From: Phenylobacterium sp.
Lineage (GTDB): Bacteria > Pseudomonadota > Alphaproteobacteria > Caulobacterales > Caulobacteraceae
Length of the DNA stretch: 64,000 bases
Reading direction: 5' to 3'
NCBI RefSeq assembly: GCF_030693405.1
Contig: NZ_JAUYAW010000064.1
Span: forward strand, 62,001-126,000
Under the pieces are notes generated by a model. It saw only the letters and a list, made by a program, of their open reading frames with translations. It had not been told where the DNA came from and made no database searches. Positions 20,914 through 29,173 of the stretch are shown here, one piece after another; positions within the stretch are counted from its first letter, which is position 1, and each line of letters starts with the position of its first letter. A program made the position numbers and the translations under genes.

Positions 20914-20923
20914 GCGTCCGAAA

Positions 20924-21043
20924 TGTGAGGGACACGAAGGACACGAAGCCAGCCAAGAACACGAAGATGCCTGCGGCGTGGTCTTCGTGTTCTTCGCGCC
21001 CCTTTGTGTCCTTTGTGTCGCCCCTTGATGTCGCCTGCGGCGG
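20924..21043. repeat. dispersed palindromic repeat, family A copy 3
   Basis: GGGACACGAAGGACACGAAG opens the element; AAGAACACGAAGA and TCTTCGTGTTCTT are perfect 13-base inverted arms around a GC-rich loop; CCTTTGTGTCCTTTGTGTC and CGCCTGCGGCGG close it. It separates the Spy-like gene from ccmC inside the ccm cluster. Confidence 0.8.
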
Positions 21044-21130
21044 ACGAGACCTCGCCGCACTCAGGCGCTGACCCCCCGCGACCGAGCGGCGCCTTGCAGG
21101 GCTGGGGCGCAAAGGGCTAATTGCGCGGCC

Positions 21131-21859
21131 ATGATCCCCGCCCCGGCCTTCCTGTCCAATCCCGAACGGTTCATGGCCTTTTCCCGCTGGGCCGCGCCCA
21201 TGTTCGGCGCCATCGCCGTGGTCCTGGCGCTGGCCGGCCTGTGGCTCGGCTTCGCCGCGCCCGAGGACTACCAGCAGGGCGATACGGTGCGGATCATGTT
21301 CATCCATGTGCCCGCGGCCTGGATGAGCATGTTCGTCTATGCCTGCTTAGGGATCGCCAGCTTCCTGTCGCTCGTTTTCCGCCACGCCCTGGCCGACGCC
21401 GCGGCCCAGGCGGCCGCCCCGCTCGGCGCGGCCTTCACCGCGCTGGCCCTGATCACCGGCTCCCTGTGGGGCCGGCCCATGTGGGGCGCCTGGTGGGTAT
21501 GGGACGCGCGGATGACCTCGGTGCTGGTGCTGTTTCTGTTCTACGTCGCCTATATGGCGCTCCGCGCCGCCCTGGATGACGAGGCTAAGGCCGCCCGGGC
21601 CGGCGCAATCCTGGCGCTTGTCGGCGTCTTCAACCTGCCCATCGTCAAGTTCTCGGTGGACTGGTGGAACAGCCTGCACCAGGGCGCCTCGGTGTTCCGC
21701 GCCGATGGCCCCACCGTGGCCGACGTCTTCCTCTATCCCCTGCTGCTGATGGCGCTGGCCTATATGTCGGCCTTCGGGTCGCTGTGGCTGGTGCGGATTC
21801 GCGGCGAGGTGTGGCGCCGCCGGGCCGAGGCCCTGGCGCTCCGCGCAGCGAGGGCCTGA
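21131..21859 (+). CDS. ccmC: heme exporter membrane protein CcmC
   Basis: The 242-residue inner-membrane protein has about six membrane segments and the tryptophan-rich heme-handling motif WGAWWVWDARMTS near residues 118-130. Conserved histidines lie in FIHVPAAWMS and in NSLHQGAS. It transfers heme to CcmE. The ATG at 21131 follows the repeat and a GC-rich gap; ccmD starts three bases after its stop. Confidence 0.95.
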   Translation: MIPAPAFLSNPERFMAFSRWAAPMFGAIAVVLALAGLWLGFAAPEDYQQGDTVRIMFIHVPAAWMSMFVYACLGIASFLSLVFRHALADAAAQAAAPLGAAFTALALITGSLWGRPMWGAWWVWDARMTSVLVLFLFYVAYMALRAALDDEAKAARAGAILALVGVFNLPIVKFSVDWWNSLHQGASVFRADGPTVADVFLYPLLLMALAYMSAFGSLWLVRIRGEVWRRRAEALALRAARA

Positions 21860-21861
21860 GG

Positions 21862-22071
21862 ATGTTCGGCATGCTTGATCTCGACGCCAGCCCCTATGGC
21901 GCCTTTGTGTGGCCGGCCTTCGCCATCACAGCCCTGGTCTTCGCCGGCATGATCGCCGGCGCGCTCGCCCACGCCCGCCACTGGCGGGCCCGCACCGAGA
22001 CCCTGCGCAAGACCGCCGAGGCCGCTGAAGCCGCCCGTCGCGCCGCGCCTGTCCAGGATACCGCCCCATGA
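21862..22071 (+). CDS. ccmD: heme exporter protein CcmD
   Basis: The 69-residue protein has one membrane segment (about residues 15-37, AFVWPAFAITALVFAGMIAG) and a charged Arg/Ala-rich tail, the CcmD pattern. CcmD stabilises the CcmABC-CcmE complex. The stop overlaps the ccmG ATG by four bases, supporting one operon. Confidence 0.85.
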   Translation: MFGMLDLDASPYGAFVWPAFAITALVFAGMIAGALAHARHWRARTETLRKTAEAAEAARRAAPVQDTAP

Positions 22072-22583
22072 GCCGCTGGCTGGCGCTCATCCCTCTGGTG
22101 GTGCTCATCGCGCTCGGCCTGCTGTTTGGCCTCTATTCCCTGAACCGCGACCCCCAGGTCCAGCCCCAGGCCATGGTCGGCAAACCGGTCCCGGCGCTCA
22201 GCCTGCCCAATCTGGAGGACGGCCGCCCCGTGGCCCTGGCCCAGGCGCTGAACGGTCAGCCGGCCCTGGTCAACTTCTTCGCCTCCTGGTGCCCGCCCTG
22301 CGAGGTGGAGCATCCAGTGCTGGTGGGCCTGGCCGCCCAGGGCGTGCCGATCATCGGCGTGGCCTATAAGGACGCCCCGCCCAACACCGAGGCCTTCCTC
22401 GCCCGCCTCGGCGACCCCTTCACCATCCACCTGGTGGACCGCGACGGCCGCGCCGGCGTGGAGTTCGGCGTCACCGGCGTGCCGGAAACCTACCTCGTCG
22501 GCGCCGACGGGACGATCCTCGCCAAGCATGCCGGCCCGCTGAGCGCGGAGGATGCGGCGGCGTTGTGGGGACAGCGGGAGTAG
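22068..22583 (+). CDS. ccmG: thiol:disulfide interchange protein CcmG/DsbE
   Basis: The 171-residue protein has an N-terminal membrane anchor (residues 4-23) and a periplasmic thioredoxin domain with active site WCPPC (C75, C78). GVTGVPETYLVG holds the cis-proline. It reduces apocytochrome c cysteines before heme attachment. It ends the ccm cluster here; ccmE, ccmF and ccmH are not in the window and must be elsewhere. Confidence 0.93.
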   Translation: MSRWLALIPLVVLIALGLLFGLYSLNRDPQVQPQAMVGKPVPALSLPNLEDGRPVALAQALNGQPALVNFFASWCPPCEVEHPVLVGLAAQGVPIIGVAYKDAPPNTEAFLARLGDPFTIHLVDRDGRAGVEFGVTGVPETYLVGADGTILAKHAGPLSAEDAAALWGQRE

Positions 22584-22618
22584 ATCGCCTCTCCCGCCTC
22601 CTCCGCCTCCCCACTTTC

Positions 22619-22710
22619 CTCCGTCACCCTCGGGCTTGACCCGAGGGTCCATGAACACCTGGGTCGATCGGTGTTCATGGATGGTCGGGTCAAGCCCGAC
22701 CATGACGCCG
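22619..22710. repeat. dispersed palindromic repeat, family B copy 2
   Basis: CGTCACCCTCGGGCTTGACCCGAGGGTCC forms one hairpin, a GTTCATGGA module follows, and ATGGTCGGGTCAAGCCCGACCAT forms a second hairpin that is the reverse complement of the first hairpin of copy 1. It lies between ccmG and the membrane/Xre pair. Confidence 0.75.
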
Positions 22711-22755
22711 TTGGGATTGGGCGCTCACAGCCGATTGGCGAACCGAACTCTTGAA

Positions 22756-22800
22756 GTCAGGTTGACCTTACATCGCCTCCGTGTCAGGTTGACCTGACAC
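22756..22800. promoter_or_regulatory. double palindromic operator before the membrane/Xre gene pair
   Basis: GTGTCAGGTTGACCTGACAC (22781-22800) is a perfect palindrome with nine-base arms and a TG spacer. GTCAGGTTGACCTTAC (22756-22771) is the same site with one mismatch. Their centres are 27 bases apart. The pair lies just upstream of the GGAGG site and ATG at 22819, a layout typical of autoregulation by a small DNA-binding protein, here most simply the Xre regulator at 23205. Confidence 0.7.
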
Positions 22801-22818
22801 CCACGGAGGCCCTCACCC

Positions 22819-23208
22819 ATGTCCGCCACCCCTGCCGACCGACGCTATATCCTGCGCACCACCGCCTTCATGGGCGGCTATGTGGCGGTCAATCTGGCCG
22901 CCATCACCGGGGCCTTTGACGATATCGGGGCCGTGGCCGCCTGGGTCCTGGCACTGGCTGTGGCGGCGCCCGTGGCGGGGCAGATCTGGGCGGTGCTGGC
23001 CTGGATGAAGGCCAGCGACGAGTTCGTCCGGGGCCTGGCGGCCAAGCGGTTCATCATTGCGGCCGGCGCGGCCATCGCGGTCTTTTCGGCCTGGGGCTTT
23101 TCGGAGTCCTATGCCGGCGCCCCGCACGCCCCGGGCTGGCTGATCTATCCCCTGTTCTGGGCGGCCTATGGCCTGGTCAGCCCGCTCGTGCGGACCAGCC
23201 GGATTTGA
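22819..23208 (+). CDS. small membrane protein of unknown function
   Basis: The 129-residue protein has four predicted membrane segments (about 14-33, 38-60, 74-93 and 105-122). I do not recognise the family; related small membrane proteins are often co-encoded with an Xre regulator. GGAGG lies ten bases before the ATG. The stop overlaps the TTG start of the regulator (TTGA), so translation is coupled. The double operator upstream suggests repression of both. Confidence 0.75.
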   Translation: MSATPADRRYILRTTAFMGGYVAVNLAAITGAFDDIGAVAAWVLALAVAAPVAGQIWAVLAWMKASDEFVRGLAAKRFIIAAGAAIAVFSAWGFSESYAGAPHAPGWLIYPLFWAAYGLVSPLVRTSRI

Positions 23209-23405
23209 GCGGGCGGCTGCGCGAGCTGCGCCAGCAGCAGGGCTGGACGCAAGCTGAGCTGGGCCAGCGGCTCGGGGTCTCCCGCCAGGCGGTCAACGCC
23301 CTGGAGAGCGGCAAGCACGACCCCTCCCTCGATCTCGCCTTCCGCATCGCCGCCCTGTTCGACCAAGCGGTGGAGGCGGTGTTCGAAAACCCCCATCGGC
23401 GGTGA
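23205..23405 (+). CDS. Xre-family helix-turn-helix regulator
   Basis: The 66-residue protein is almost only a Cro/CI-type HTH: RLRELRQQQGWTQAELGQRL, then GVSRQAVNALESGKHDPSLDLAFRIA and a short tail containing FDQAVEAVF, as in YozG/YgzD-like regulators. The TTG start at 23205 overlaps the preceding stop. It is a natural candidate to bind the palindromes at 22756-22800. Confidence 0.88.
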   Translation: MSGRLRELRQQQGWTQAELGQRLGVSRQAVNALESGKHDPSLDLAFRIAALFDQAVEAVFENPHRR

Positions 23406-23492
23406 GGGGGAGGCCCTCCCCGGCCAAACCTTAACTTGACGGGCGAACGTCGTTATTTCAACCTCCCGCTCTACCATAGGGGGTGGGGAAGC

Positions 23493-24236
23493 ATGACTAA
23501 ATTCCAGGTGGGGCTGGCCGTGGTCGCCGCCCTTGGACTGGGCGCCACGGGGACCCAGGCCGCCGAGGGTCAATACCCCATTCATGAGCGCGGCGAGCGC
23601 CTGAACGGGCCGCCCTTGAAACCTGATCAGGCGCTGGCGGGCCGGGTCGACGCCGGCGCCGCTTCAACGGCGCAGGCCCGCCGCGAACTCGCCTACACCC
23701 TGATCGCCCAGTCGGACGCGTCCTGCGAGAACTATCTGGTGGGGGTGAGCGAGCAGCGGAACAAGGTGGTGGGCGGCCTCTCCATCGCCTCCCTCTTTTT
23801 CAATGCGCTTTCGGTTCTGTCGAAACCTGCGCAGACGAAGAACGCCCTGGCTCAGGCCGCCGGGCTCAGCACCGGGGCGAGCTCCGAGCTGCAGAACACG
23901 ATCATGAACGGCAACGAGTACCGGCTGATCTACACGGCGGTGAAGAACGGCCGCCAGGAGCGCCGGCGCCAGCTCTATGCCGACATCCATGAAGGCAAGT
24001 TCGACACCTGGTCATCCACCTCCATCACCAGCATCCTGACCCCCTACCACCACGACTGTGGGATCAACTATGCGCTGGAGCGCCTAGAAGCTGCCGCCCG
24101 TGAGCTGGGCAAAACCCCAGCCGACGAGAGGCCCGAGCCTGTGCCCGAGGCGCCTGCCGAAGCGGCCGCGCCTAGGCAAGACGGCAACTCTGGCGTGGCG
24201 CCGCCGCCTACGGGACCCCGCGCCCCACGCAGCTGA
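23493..24236 (+). CDS. secreted protein of unknown function
   Basis: The 247-residue protein has a signal peptide (MTKFQVGLAVVAALGLGATGTQA, cleaved near residue 24). The mature part has two isolated cysteines (in DASCENYLVG and HHDCGINYAL), a hydrophobic stretch VVGGLSIASLFFNALSVL that could contact membrane, and a Pro/Glu/Ala-rich disordered tail. I do not recognise a family. GGGGAAGC precedes the ATG. A TTAA/TTGAC-rich patch lies about 60 bases upstream. Confidence 0.7.
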   Translation: MTKFQVGLAVVAALGLGATGTQAAEGQYPIHERGERLNGPPLKPDQALAGRVDAGAASTAQARRELAYTLIAQSDASCENYLVGVSEQRNKVVGGLSIASLFFNALSVLSKPAQTKNALAQAAGLSTGASSELQNTIMNGNEYRLIYTAVKNGRQERRRQLYADIHEGKFDTWSSTSITSILTPYHHDCGINYALERLEAAARELGKTPADERPEPVPEAPAEAAAPRQDGNSGVAPPPTGPRAPRS

Positions 24237-24296
24237 GTCGGGACCTTCACGGGCGCTTGGCGGGCTAGCGCGCAACGCTCTGGCCTTCAGATCCCG

Positions 24297-24304
24297 TTAA
24301 CCAT
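24297..24304 (+). promoter_or_regulatory. possible CtrA half-site (TTAACCAT)
   Basis: TTAACCAT is the second, half-type motif associated with CtrA binding in Caulobacter. It lies 61 bases before the ATG of the small gene at 24366. An eight-base match can occur by chance, but TTAA is rare in this GC-rich sequence. Confidence 0.35.
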
Positions 24305-24365
24305 AAATTCAGCGGAGACGGGCCATTTTGGCCCTGATTTCCCGCTCCAGACCCCGGTTTTCGCC

Positions 24366-24659
24366 GTGACCGTAATTCGCCCCCCCTTCCCGCCCCCCGC
24401 TTCGGCGGCTCCGCAAGGGGTCCAGGGGCAGGCGCGCAATGCGGCCCAGAAGGCGTTTTTCGAAGCCGCGCTCGGCCGGGCCGCGCCGGCCCAGGCGCCG
24501 GCCCAGGCGACCCGCACGGCCCAGGTGGCCGAGACCAAGGCCGCCGAGGTTCAGGTCCGGGCGACGCCGGTGCGCGAGATTCCGCAACCGATACGCGGAA
24601 CCGACGAGGCGCCGCAGAAGATCCTGCGGCCGGGCTCCCTGCTGGATATCCGGGTCTAG
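24366..24659 (+). CDS. small Ala/Pro-rich hypothetical protein
   Basis: The 97-residue protein has no signal peptide or membrane segment. A Pro-rich start is followed by a short helix (NAAQKAFFEAALG), a low-complexity Ala/Gln/Pro run and a more ordered C-terminus, KILRPGSLLDIRV. I do not recognise it. The ordered end and the possible CtrA half-site upstream favour a real gene. It converges on the DUF2244 gene, 14 bases away. Confidence 0.55.
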   Translation: MTVIRPPFPPPASAAPQGVQGQARNAAQKAFFEAALGRAAPAQAPAQATRTAQVAETKAAEVQVRATPVREIPQPIRGTDEAPQKILRPGSLLDIRV

Positions 24660-24672
24660 GGGGAGCCTGATC

Positions 24673-25146
24673 CTAGAAGCGCCCCGTGCGGGCCTTCCAG
24701 ATGGCGGTTTCCAGGGCCTTGGCGAATTCGGCGCGCTCGCCCGGCGACAGGGCCGCGGCGACCTGGGCGAACTTGCCCGACAGCCGGACCCGCACGCCGA
24801 CGGTCTGATCGTCCTCCACCTCCACATCGACCCGGGTGAAGGCCGTGGGCGAGGTCCAGACCAGGGCCTGGGCCTGGGGGGTCTGACGCAGGACCCGGAC
24901 CTCATGGGCGGTGACCTGCACCCGCTCCACCTGTTTGGCGGCATGGAAGCTGACCAGGAAGGCCAGGGCGATGGCGCCGACATCCAGGGCCAGGAAGATG
25001 GGCACCAGGGTCGCCCCCATGGACATGAAGACGAGGCCCGAGACGCAGTTCAGCGCCGTGATGCAGGAAATAAGGATGACGAACCCTCGCTGGGACAGCG
25101 AGCGGTTGGGGGTGATGACCGCGTCCATGTAATAGGGGCTGTCCAT
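24673..25146 (-). CDS. DUF2244 integral membrane protein
   Basis: The 157-residue protein begins MDSPYYMDAVITPNRSLSQRGF and then has two close membrane segments (about 22-42 and 45-64) and a cytoplasmic beta-rich domain, the DUF2244 layout common next to cytochrome or nth genes in Alphaproteobacteria. Function is unknown. ATG 25146 matches family starts; the longer opening to 25206 would run close to the divergent nth start at 25212. Confidence 0.82.
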   Translation of the reverse strand: MDSPYYMDAVITPNRSLSQRGFVILISCITALNCVSGLVFMSMGATLVPIFLALDVGAIALAFLVSFHAAKQVERVQVTAHEVRVLRQTPQAQALVWTSPTAFTRVDVEVEDDQTVGVRVRLSGKFAQVAAALSPGERAEFAKALETAIWKARTGRF

Positions 25147-25211
25147 CGCGTCCGCGATATTAGCCGGACGGGCGGACTTGGCGAGAGGCTTTGCGCAGGG
25201 CATCAAGCGCC

Positions 25212-25916
25212 ATGGCCAAGCCCGCCGCCTCGTCGCCGAAGAAAGCCCCCGGCAAGACCGCCGCGCGACGCCTGTCGCCGGCCGAACGGGCGCGCATCGC
25301 CACCCTGTTCGAGCGGTTCGAGGACGCCGAGTCCGACCCCCGCACCGAGCTCAACTATGACAGCCCCTATACGTTGGTGACCGCCGTCGCCCTATCGGCC
25401 CAGGCCACCGACGTCTCGGTCAACAAGGCCACGACCCGGCTATTTGCGGTCGCCGACACCCCGGAGAAGATGCTGGCGCTCGGCGAAGAGGGGCTGATCC
25501 CGTTCATCGCCTCCATCGGCCTGTTCCGCACCAAGGCCAAGAACGTCATCGCCGCGGCCCGCATCCTGATCGAACAGCACGGGGGCGAGGTGCCCCTGGA
25601 GCGCGAGGCCCTGCAGGCCCTGCCCGGGGTGGGCCGCAAGACCGCCAGCGTGGTGCTCAACGAGCTGCGGGTCGAGCCGGCCATCGCCGTGGACACCCAC
25701 GTCTTCCGCGTCGCCCACCGGCTGAAGCTCGCCTTCGGCAAGACGCCCGACCAGGTGGAGGCCGAGCTGATGGCGGTGATCCCGCAGCCCTATCTGGTGC
25801 GCGCCCACCACTGGCTGATCCTGCACGGCCGCTATGTGTGCGTGGCCCGCAAGCCCAAGTGCGAAGAGTGCCCGGTATCCGACCTCTGCCCCTCCAGGGC
25901 GCTGTTCACGGGCTAG
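25212..25916 (+). CDS. nth: endonuclease III
   Basis: The 234-residue DNA glycosylase/AP lyase removes oxidised pyrimidines. The helix-hairpin-helix LPGVGRKTASVVLNE contains the catalytic lysine, VDTHVFRVAHR the catalytic aspartate, and CVARKPKCEECPVSDLC gives the C-x6-C-x2-C-x5-C iron-sulfur cluster. A Lys/Ala-rich N-terminal tail of about 20 residues precedes the core. ATG 25212 is the start nearest to the family core. Confidence 0.96.
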   Translation: MAKPAASSPKKAPGKTAARRLSPAERARIATLFERFEDAESDPRTELNYDSPYTLVTAVALSAQATDVSVNKATTRLFAVADTPEKMLALGEEGLIPFIASIGLFRTKAKNVIAAARILIEQHGGEVPLEREALQALPGVGRKTASVVLNELRVEPAIAVDTHVFRVAHRLKLAFGKTPDQVEAELMAVIPQPYLVRAHHWLILHGRYVCVARKPKCEECPVSDLCPSRALFTG

Positions 25917-25927
25917 GCAGGTCCTAT

Positions 25928-26018
25928 CCTCCGTCACCCTGGGCCTTGTGCCCAGGGTCCCTCGTGACGCTTGCGCCTGCCCTCGACAGGGACCCTCGGG
26001 ACGAGCCCGAGGGTGACG
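25928..26018. repeat. dispersed palindromic repeat, family C copy 1
   Basis: CGTCACCCTGGGCCTTGTGCCCAGGGTCC is one hairpin and GGGACCCTCGGGACGAGCCCGAGGGTGACG is another, joined by an ACGCTTGCGCCTGCC linker. The copy at 51873 is nearly identical. It occupies the whole gap between the convergent nth and cyclophilin genes. Confidence 0.8.
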
Positions 26019-26020
26019 CC

Positions 26021-26857
26021 CTACGGGGTTGGATGACCCCGCACCGGGATTTCCACATCGCAGAGGGTGAAGTCGGCGCCTTTTTCGGTGCGCAGGGCGG
26101 CGACCTTGGCCTGGAAGAGCGCGCCCCTTGCGTCGGCCACCTCAAGGCTAGGGCGCTCGGCGGCCGGCAGGTTGGCGGCCAGCGCCACGCGGATCATCTG
26201 GTCGGGGGTCTCCGGCGGCTCGCCCACGGCCAGGGCCTGGGCCACATCGAAGCCCGCGATCACCCGGCCGAACGGCGTGTAGTCGCGGTCGAGCCTGCGC
26301 GCTGAGTCCAGCATGACGAAGATCTCGCTATTGGCGGTGCCGGGATCGGCCTGACGGCCCATGCCGAACACGCCCGCGCAATAGGCGCCCCAGGCCAGAA
26401 CCCGGCCGTTGCGGGCCCGGGCCTCTTCTCCGCCTGAGACCGCGCTGATCGGCAGGGAGCCCAGGAAGCCGGTGCGTGCGTCGCTGGCCGCGGTGACGAA
26501 GGCGACCCCACGCGCGATCTCCGGGGTCAGGCGGAAGGTGAATTCCGGGGGCAGGTCGGGATGATCGGAAGCTCCGCCATCCTGGTTGCCCGGATTTCCG
26601 GTCTGGGCGACGAAGCCCGCGATCACCCGGTGGAACTGCAGCCCGTCATAGACGCCCTCCTTGGCCAGCAGCTTGACCCGGGCCACGGCCTGCGGCGCGA
26701 CCTGCGGGGCCATCTCCACCACGATCCGTCCCTTGGTGGTGTCGATCACCAGGGTTTCGGCGGGGTCTAGCGGGCGCCAGTCGGGGGCTGGGGTAGCGGC
26801 GGCGGCGGCGAGGGGGAGGAGCGCGGCCATCAAGCCCGCGGCGAGGGAGGTCTTCAT
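26021..26857 (-). CDS. cyclophilin-type peptidyl-prolyl isomerase, exported
   Basis: The 278-residue protein has a signal peptide (MKTSLAAGLMAALLPLAAAAA), then the cyclophilin core: GRIVVEMAP, YDGLQFHRVIAGFVAQTGNP, a variable insert, and NSEIFVMLDSARRLDRDYTPFGRVIAGFDV. It should assist folding in the periplasm. The active-site FHR is present; the usual tryptophan is not obvious. The C-terminal 60 residues are an extension. Its ATG overlaps the stop of the DUF6886 gene by four bases. Confidence 0.9.
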   Translation of the reverse strand: MKTSLAAGLMAALLPLAAAAATPAPDWRPLDPAETLVIDTTKGRIVVEMAPQVAPQAVARVKLLAKEGVYDGLQFHRVIAGFVAQTGNPGNQDGGASDHPDLPPEFTFRLTPEIARGVAFVTAASDARTGFLGSLPISAVSGGEEARARNGRVLAWGAYCAGVFGMGRQADPGTANSEIFVMLDSARRLDRDYTPFGRVIAGFDVAQALAVGEPPETPDQMIRVALAANLPAAERPSLEVADARGALFQAKVAALRTEKGADFTLCDVEIPVRGHPTP

Positions 26858-27387
26858 GTCCAGTCCTTGGCGTGGCGCAGGCGGATGCCGCTGGCGTGCA
26901 GGGTGGTGTCCCAGACCGGCCGCAGATGGGTCAGGGTCTCGGTGAGGCGCAGCTCGACGCCGGCCTCACGCAGGGCGGCGGGCAGGTTATTCAACGTCTC
27001 GCAGGCGAGCGGCGTCACAGCTTCGCGGGCCACCCACATGCCCGCATCGTCCAGATCCTCGAACGGAGCGCTGGGCAGGGCGTAGCGACAGAGGGTCGCC
27101 GCCCGCAGGGGCTCCAGCCAGTCCCACTCCACATAGGCGAGGGCCCGGGCGGGGCTTGCGCCAAACCAGGCGGTGCGGTCGGCCGCGGTGGTGTCGGCCC
27201 GGGGAAACAGCAGGATGCGAGGACAGTCCCGGGGAAACAGGTACATCGCCTGCCAGTCAGCCTCGATGGCCCAGACCAGCGGCCCGTTCAGCCACTCGCG
27301 CCCCGGCGGCCGCGCCGAGGGGACGCGGACGGGGCGGGGCTCGAAAACCGCGATGCCCGGATCGTCGCTGAAGTGGTAGAGCTGCAT
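26854..27387 (-). CDS. DUF6886 family protein
   Basis: The 177-residue protein starts MQLYHFSDDPGIAVFEPRP and contains VWAIEADWQAMYLFPRDCPRILLF, VEWDWLEPLRAATLCRYALP and MWVAREAVTPL, which resemble the DUF6886 family. The fold may be distantly ADP-ribosyltransferase-like, but no activity is established. It is co-transcribed with the cyclophilin gene (four-base overlap), with no obvious functional link. Confidence 0.6.
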   Translation of the reverse strand: MQLYHFSDDPGIAVFEPRPVRVPSARPPGREWLNGPLVWAIEADWQAMYLFPRDCPRILLFPRADTTAADRTAWFGASPARALAYVEWDWLEPLRAATLCRYALPSAPFEDLDDAGMWVAREAVTPLACETLNNLPAALREAGVELRLTETLTHLRPVWDTTLHASGIRLRHAKDWT

Positions 27388-27560
27388 GAGGCGCGATAGC
27401 GCCCGATCGGGGAGAGCGGCGCAAGGCCCGCCACGCCGGGCGGGCGCCGTTGTCTTTGGCCAGGCTGTGGGCCTGCTTCACATTGCCCCGACTGTGCTTT
27501 CCCTGTAATCGGCGCCCGTTCCCGATCACCTTCGCGCCTCGGAAGAGAAACCCGCCCGCC

Positions 27561-28550
27561 ATGACCGAGCTTTACGACGTCGCCGCCATCGGCAACGCCA
27601 TCGTCGATGTGATCGCCCCGGCGGACGAGGCCTTCCTGACGTCTGAGGGTCTGTCCAAGGGCGCGATGATGCTGATCGACGAGGCTCGCGGCGTGGATCT
27701 CTACAGCCGCATGGCGCCCGGCGTGGAGACCTCCGGCGGCTCGGCCGGCAACACTGTGGCCGGCGTCGCCAGCTTCGGCGGCCGGGCGGCCTATATGGGC
27801 AAGGTGGCCAAGGACCAGCTGGGCGACGTCTTCGCCCACGACCTGCGCGCCCAGGGCGTGCGGTTCGATGTCGCCCCCCTGGGCGCCGGTCCGGCCACGG
27901 CCCGCTGCCTGATCAATGTGACGCCCGATGGTCAGCGCACCATGTGCACCTATCTGGGCGCGTCCACCGAGCTGACCGCCGACGATGTGGACCCGGCCAT
28001 CATCGAGGCGGCCAGGATCGTCTATCTGGAAGGCTATCTGTTCGACCCCTTCGAGGCCCGCCGCGCCTTCGCCAAGGCCGCTGGGTTAGCCCGGGCCAAT
28101 GGCCGCCAGATCGCCATCACCCTGTCGGACGCCTTTGTGGTCGAGCGCCATCGCGGCGCCCTGATGGAGTTCATCGAGACCCAGGTGGACATCGTCTTCG
28201 CCAATGAGGCCGAGGTCTGCGCCCTGTTCGAGACCACGGATTTCGACGCCGCGGTAAACGCCCTGGCCAGCCGCACGGCCATCGCCGCGGTGACCCGCAG
28301 CGACAAGGGCTCTGTGATCGCCGCCGGTGAGGCCCGCCACGAAATCTGGGCCGCAGCCGTGGATCAGGTGATCGACACCACCGGGGCCGGCGACCAGTAC
28401 GCCGCGGGCTTCCTATATGGACTGGCGAACGATCGCTCGCTTCCGGTCTGCGGCCAGCTCGGCTCGCTGGCGGCCGCAGAGGTGATTTCGCACTACGGGC
28501 CGCGGCCGCAGGTCTCTCTGAAGGCCCTGGCCGCTTCGAGAGGACTTTGA
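27561..28550 (+). CDS. PfkB family carbohydrate/adenosine kinase
   Basis: The 329-residue kinase has the N-terminal [10 protein letters not shown] and [28 protein letters not shown] signature and the C-terminal [18 protein letters not shown] motif with the catalytic aspartate. In Alphaproteobacteria this gene is usually annotated as adenosine kinase, but the substrate is not proven. It lies directly before hisB; its stop falls eight bases before the chosen hisB ATG. The upstream opening to 27450 is rejected because GGAAGAG lies before the ATG at 27561. Confidence 0.88.
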   Translation: MTELYDVAAIGNAIVDVIAPADEAFLTSEGLSKGAMMLIDEARGVDLYSRMAPGVETSGGSAGNTVAGVASFGGRAAYMGKVAKDQLGDVFAHDLRAQGVRFDVAPLGAGPATARCLINVTPDGQRTMCTYLGASTELTADDVDPAIIEAARIVYLEGYLFDPFEARRAFAKAAGLARANGRQIAITLSDAFVVERHRGALMEFIETQVDIVFANEAEVCALFETTDFDAAVNALASRTAIAAVTRSDKGSVIAAGEARHEIWAAAVDQVIDTTGAGDQYAAGFLYGLANDRSLPVCGQLGSLAAAEVISHYGPRPQVSLKALAASRGL

Positions 28551-28555
28551 AGACC

Positions 28556-29146
28556 ATGGCGCGCACGGCCGAGGTGGTTCGCAACACGAAGGAAACCCAG
28601 ATCACGATCAGCGTCGATCTGGACGGGACCGGCGTGTCCGATGTCGAGACCGGCGTCGGCTTCTTTGACCACATGCTCGACGCCTTCGCCCGCCATGGCG
28701 GCATCGACCTGAAGGTCCGCACCAAGGGCGACCTTCACATCGACGCCCACCACACGGTGGAGGACACCGGCATCGTGCTGGGCCAGGCGATCCACAAGGC
28801 GCTGGATGGGTTCAAGGGCATTCGCCGGTTCGGCCATGCCTATATCCCCATGGACGAGACCCTGACGCGCTGCGCCATCGACCTGTCCAACCGGCCCTAT
28901 CTGATCTGGAAGACCACCTTCCGGACGCCGAAGATCGGCGAGATGGACACCGAGCTGTTCAAGGAGTTCCACCACGCCTTCGCCATGAATTGCGGCGCCT
29001 GCGTGCATCTGGAGACCCTGTACGGGGACAACAGCCACCATATCGCCGAGAGCGGGTTCAAGGCCTTGGCCCGGGCCCTGCGCACCGCCATTGAGATCGA
29101 CCCCAAGACGGGCGGCCAGGCCCCCTCCACAAAGGGCGTGCTCTAG
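28556..29146 (+). CDS. hisB: imidazoleglycerol-phosphate dehydratase
   Basis: The 196-residue monofunctional HisB (no phosphatase domain) performs the dehydration step of histidine synthesis. Metal-binding motifs are [30 protein letters not shown] and FHHAFAMN...[21 protein letters not shown] 28556 is chosen; a TTG three codons earlier overlaps the kinase stop and is also possible. It starts the hisB-hisH-hisA-hisF-hisE run. Confidence 0.95.
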   Translation: MARTAEVVRNTKETQITISVDLDGTGVSDVETGVGFFDHMLDAFARHGGIDLKVRTKGDLHIDAHHTVEDTGIVLGQAIHKALDGFKGIRRFGHAYIPMDETLTRCAIDLSNRPYLIWKTTFRTPKIGEMDTELFKEFHHAFAMNCGACVHLETLYGDNSHHIAESGFKALARALRTAIEIDPKTGGQAPSTKGVL

Positions 29147-29173
29147 GCGCGCCCAAGGGTCTAAGGAACCGCT

